From contig JALFHA010000140.1 in NCBI GenBank assembly GCA_022776785.1, positions 1 to 7,116 on the forward strand: a stretch of DNA of 7,116 bases, read 5' to 3'. Positions 6,011 to 7,116 of the stretch are shown piece by piece. Made by a program: the position numbers and the translations under genes. Under the pieces are notes generated by a model. The model had not been told where the DNA came from. It did not search any database and saw only the letters and a program-made list of their open reading frames with translations. How positions within the stretch are numbered: position 1 is the stretch's first letter; every line of letters begins with the position of its first letter. This DNA comes from Clostridiales bacterium. GTDB lineage: Bacteria; Bacillota; Clostridia; Christensenellales; Aristaeellaceae.

Positions 6011-6184
6011 CCCCTGCTCCCCCTCATCGCCCCGCGCTGCGGGGCTCAGCTTGTTGATATAAACCCGTATTCCTGATCAGAGATTCTCTTTTTCCCGAGG
6101 AATAACCGGGATAGTTTTCTCTCCCTCCGGGGGAGAAAGCTCTTTTGTCGACAGTCTGCGCCCCGCACTGCGGGGCTGTCGCTT
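6011..6184 (-). promoter_or_regulatory. Structured 5' leader of citXG, candidate cis-regulatory RNA
   Basis: About 174 bases between the inferred citXG start of transcription and its ATG, dense in pairing. In minus-strand order: a hairpin at 6181-6149 with 6 + 6 pairs (CGACAG/CTGTCG outside, CCCCGC/GCGGGG inside, a six-base bulge); a stem at 6140-6114 with mismatches on this strand; a region where CCCG (6110-6107) and TATTCCT (6104-6098) can pair with AGGAATA CGGG (6074-6064), or instead form a short TCCCG/CGGGA hairpin (6111-6107 with 6097-6093); and a 7-bp GCCCCGC/GCGGGGC hairpin at 6045-6029 just before the ribosome binding site. The two exclusive pairings resemble a switch. I do not recognise a known riboswitch class, and no U-tracted terminator is seen on this strand. 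An open frame of 62 codons here (6046-6234) has no recognisable product. Confidence 0.4.
6114..6146 (+). terminator. Possible plus-strand terminator ahead of citC
   Basis: On plus-strand RNA, 6114-6125 pairs with 6129-6140 around a three-base loop: 12 pairs including two G-U wobbles, followed by TCTTTT. On minus-strand RNA the same two positions become A-C mismatches, so the stem is better formed on the plus strand. It could stop transcripts that run from lysR antisense through citXG before they reach citC. It also lies within the citXG leader, so its main role is uncertain. Confidence 0.35.
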
Positions 6185-6190
6185 TCACCC

Positions 6191-6219
6191 ATTGTAGCAG
6201 AATCCGCCGCTGCGTTCAA
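6191..6219 (-). promoter_or_regulatory. Predicted promoter of citXG
   Basis: On the minus strand TTGAAC (6219-6214) and TACAAT (6196-6191) are separated by 17 bases, and TGC directly before the -10 makes it an extended -10. This is the best promoter match in the window. The inferred start is near 6184. Confidence 0.6.
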
Positions 6220-6222
6220 GCC

Positions 6223-6261
6223 GCACGTCCGCAAAGCCGTGCATCGCGCGAAATTTGATGC
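6223..6261. promoter_or_regulatory. Overlapping inverted repeats between the divergent cit promoters
   Basis: GCACG (6223-6227) and CGTGC (6238-6242) form an inverted repeat with a ten-base spacer. GCATC (6241-6245) and GATGC (6257-6261) form a second with eleven. Their centres are about 62 and 44 bases upstream of the inferred citC start, a layout compatible with a LysR-type recognition and activation site. The half-sites do not match the candidate site upstream of tctC, so one regulator for both is not demonstrated. Confidence 0.3.
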
Positions 6262-6279
6262 GCACCGCCGTCCTTTTCA

Positions 6280-6288
6280 TGCTATAAT
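6280..6288 (+). promoter_or_regulatory. Predicted extended -10 promoter of citC
   Basis: TGC followed by a perfect TATAAT (6283-6288). No -35 is recognisable where expected (6260-6265 reads GCGCAC), which fits an extended -10 or activator-dependent promoter. The inferred start near 6295 leaves a leader of about 30 bases before citC. Confidence 0.6.
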
Positions 6289-6323
6289 AAATGAGTTACC
6301 CTAAAACACCGCAGGAGGCCGAC

Positions 6324-7116
6324 ATGAGCGAATACACCGCCGTCCCCATTTCCCCCGCCGACCGCCGGGCGCAGGCGCAGATGGATGCGCTGCTCGAGGC
6401 CGAGGGCATCTCCCGCGACAGCAACCTCTCCTACTCCGCCGCTATTTACGACGAGAACGGACGGATGATCGCCACGGGCTCCCTGTTTGAGAACACGCTG
6501 CGCTGCATGGCCGTCAGCGGTGCGCACCGCGGCGAGGGGCTGATGGCTGACATCGTGGCGCACCTTGTGCAGGTGCAGCTCGAGCGCGGGAACACGCACC
6601 TGTTTCTCTATACCAAGTGCGACAGCGCGCGCTTCTTCGCGCCGCTGGGCTTTTATGAAATCGCGCGGGTGGACGGCCGCCTCGTCTTCATGGAGAACCG
6701 GCGCGGCGGCTTCGAGCGCTATCTGAAGAGCCTTGCCGCACAGGCGGGCGACTGCACCGCCCCCGGCGCCGCGCTGGTGATGAACGCGAACCCCTTCACG
6801 CTCGGCCACGCATACCTGCTCGAGCGCGCCGCACGGGAGAACGCGCGCGTCGTGCTCTTTGTGCTCAGCGAGGATCGCTCCCTCGTCCCCTATGCGGACA
6901 GGCTGGCGATGGTGCGCGCCGCCGCGGCCGCCTTCCCGAACGTGACCGTCGTGCCCTCGGGCAGCTACATGATCTCCGCGGCGACGTTCCCCTCCTACTT
7001 TCTCAAGGACGGGGCGCTCGTCACGAGCACGCACGCCGCGCTGGATGCGACGCTCTTTACGCGCATCGCCAAGGCGCTGCACCTCACGCGCCGCTATGTC
7101 GGCGAGGAGCCTTTCT
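6324..7116 (+). CDS. citC: [Citrate (pro-3S)-lyase] ligase CitC, truncated by the window end
   Basis: 264 codons are present without a stop; the family is about 340-350 residues, so the C-terminal quarter is outside. CitC uses ATP and acetate to acetylate the prosthetic-group thiol on the citrate lyase carrier protein, switching the lyase on. Residues about 30-125 are an acetyltransferase-like (GNAT) domain with AVSGAHRGEGL (63-73); E. coli CitC has a similar segment. From about 148 a nucleotidyltransferase domain follows, with the ATP-binding signature MNANPFTLGH (153-162), then YADRLAMV (190-197) and the conserved segments SYMISAATFPSYF (214-226) and RRYVGEEPF (256-264). The start has AGGAGG five bases upstream. 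An in-frame ATG at 6291 lies almost on the inferred transcription start and lacks a binding site, so it is less likely. citC is divergent from citXG and may head a citCDEF operon beyond the window. Confidence 0.93.
   Translation, partial: MSEYTAVPISPADRRAQAQMDALLEAEGISRDSNLSYSAAIYDENGRMIATGSLFENTLRCMAVSGAHRGEGLMADIVAHLVQVQLERGNTHLFLYTKCDSARFFAPLGFYEIARVDGRLVFMENRRGGFERYLKSLAAQAGDCTAPGAALVMNANPFTLGHAYLLERAARENARVVLFVLSEDRSLVPYADRLAMVRAAAAAFPNVTVVPSGSYMISAATFPSYFLKDGALVTSTHAALDATLFTRIAKALHLTRRYVGEEPF

Noticed and set aside
5030..6076. Plus-strand open frame of 348 codons opposite citXG
   Set aside because: It is Arg/His/Ala rich antisense to a well-supported CitX-CitG protein and has no motif.
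6029..6177. Two copies of GCCCCGC-NNN-GCGGGGC (6029-6045 and 6160-6176) as a possible mobile repeat
   Set aside because: Flanking sequences do not match, so there is no sign of a transposed unit. I treat them as hairpins in the citXG leader.
6046..6234. 62-codon minus-strand frame ahead of citXG, possible leader peptide
   Set aside because: Its start lies upstream of the predicted -10, so the inferred transcript would not contain it, and it shows no convincing binding site or run of regulatory codons.
6282..7082. Minus-strand open frame of 266 codons opposite citC
   Set aside because: The plus strand carries an unmistakable CitC with the NPFTLGH signature; the minus frame has the same shadow composition as the others.

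Overview
The window is a high-GC bacterial locus that looks like anaerobic citrate (or related tricarboxylate) uptake and fermentation. Strong AGGAGG-type ribosome binding sites, short gaps and high GC suggest a Clostridia-type Firmicute, possibly a gut lineage. This is inference; no marker gene is present.

Layout. (1) The left part is a minus-strand operon, transcribed right to left: tctC (2473-3465), tctB (1737-2279), tctA (206-1717), then the first 29 codons of a fourth membrane protein resembling the AbrB-duplication family (1-87, cut by the window edge). It encodes a complete tripartite tricarboxylate transporter: extracytoplasmic receptor, small membrane subunit and large permease. Two junctions, tctC/tctB and tctA/abrB-like, each carry two tandem hairpins; the tctB/tctA junction has only 19 bases and none. 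(2) A LysR-type regulator (3687-4613, plus) is divergent from tctC. The 221-base gap between them holds a tctC promoter, a hairpin-bearing leader and an inverted repeat centred about 66 bases upstream of the inferred tctC start, where LysR proteins usually bind. (3) citXG (4610-6010, minus) converges on lysR; the two genes share the bases TTAA as opposing stop codons. It is a natural fusion of the two enzymes that make and attach the citrate lyase prosthetic group. (4) A 313-base divergent region (6011-6323) carries back-to-back promoters, inverted repeats between them and a roughly 174-base structured citXG leader. (5) citC (6324 to the window end, plus, truncated) encodes citrate lyase ligase, which acetylates the prosthetic group.

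How the genes fit together. The Tct transporter would bring the acid in. CitX-CitG and CitC would mature citrate lyase, which cleaves citrate to acetate and oxaloacetate. The lyase subunits (citD, citE, citF) are not in the window and may lie beyond citC. The LysR gene between the transport and maturation modules is the obvious candidate regulator of both. The individual protein families are known. The less ordinary points are a Tct transporter paired with citrate lyase maturation genes, the structured citXG leader, and a receptor without a lipoprotein signal. I found no rRNA, tRNA, CRISPR array, insertion sequence or phage gene.
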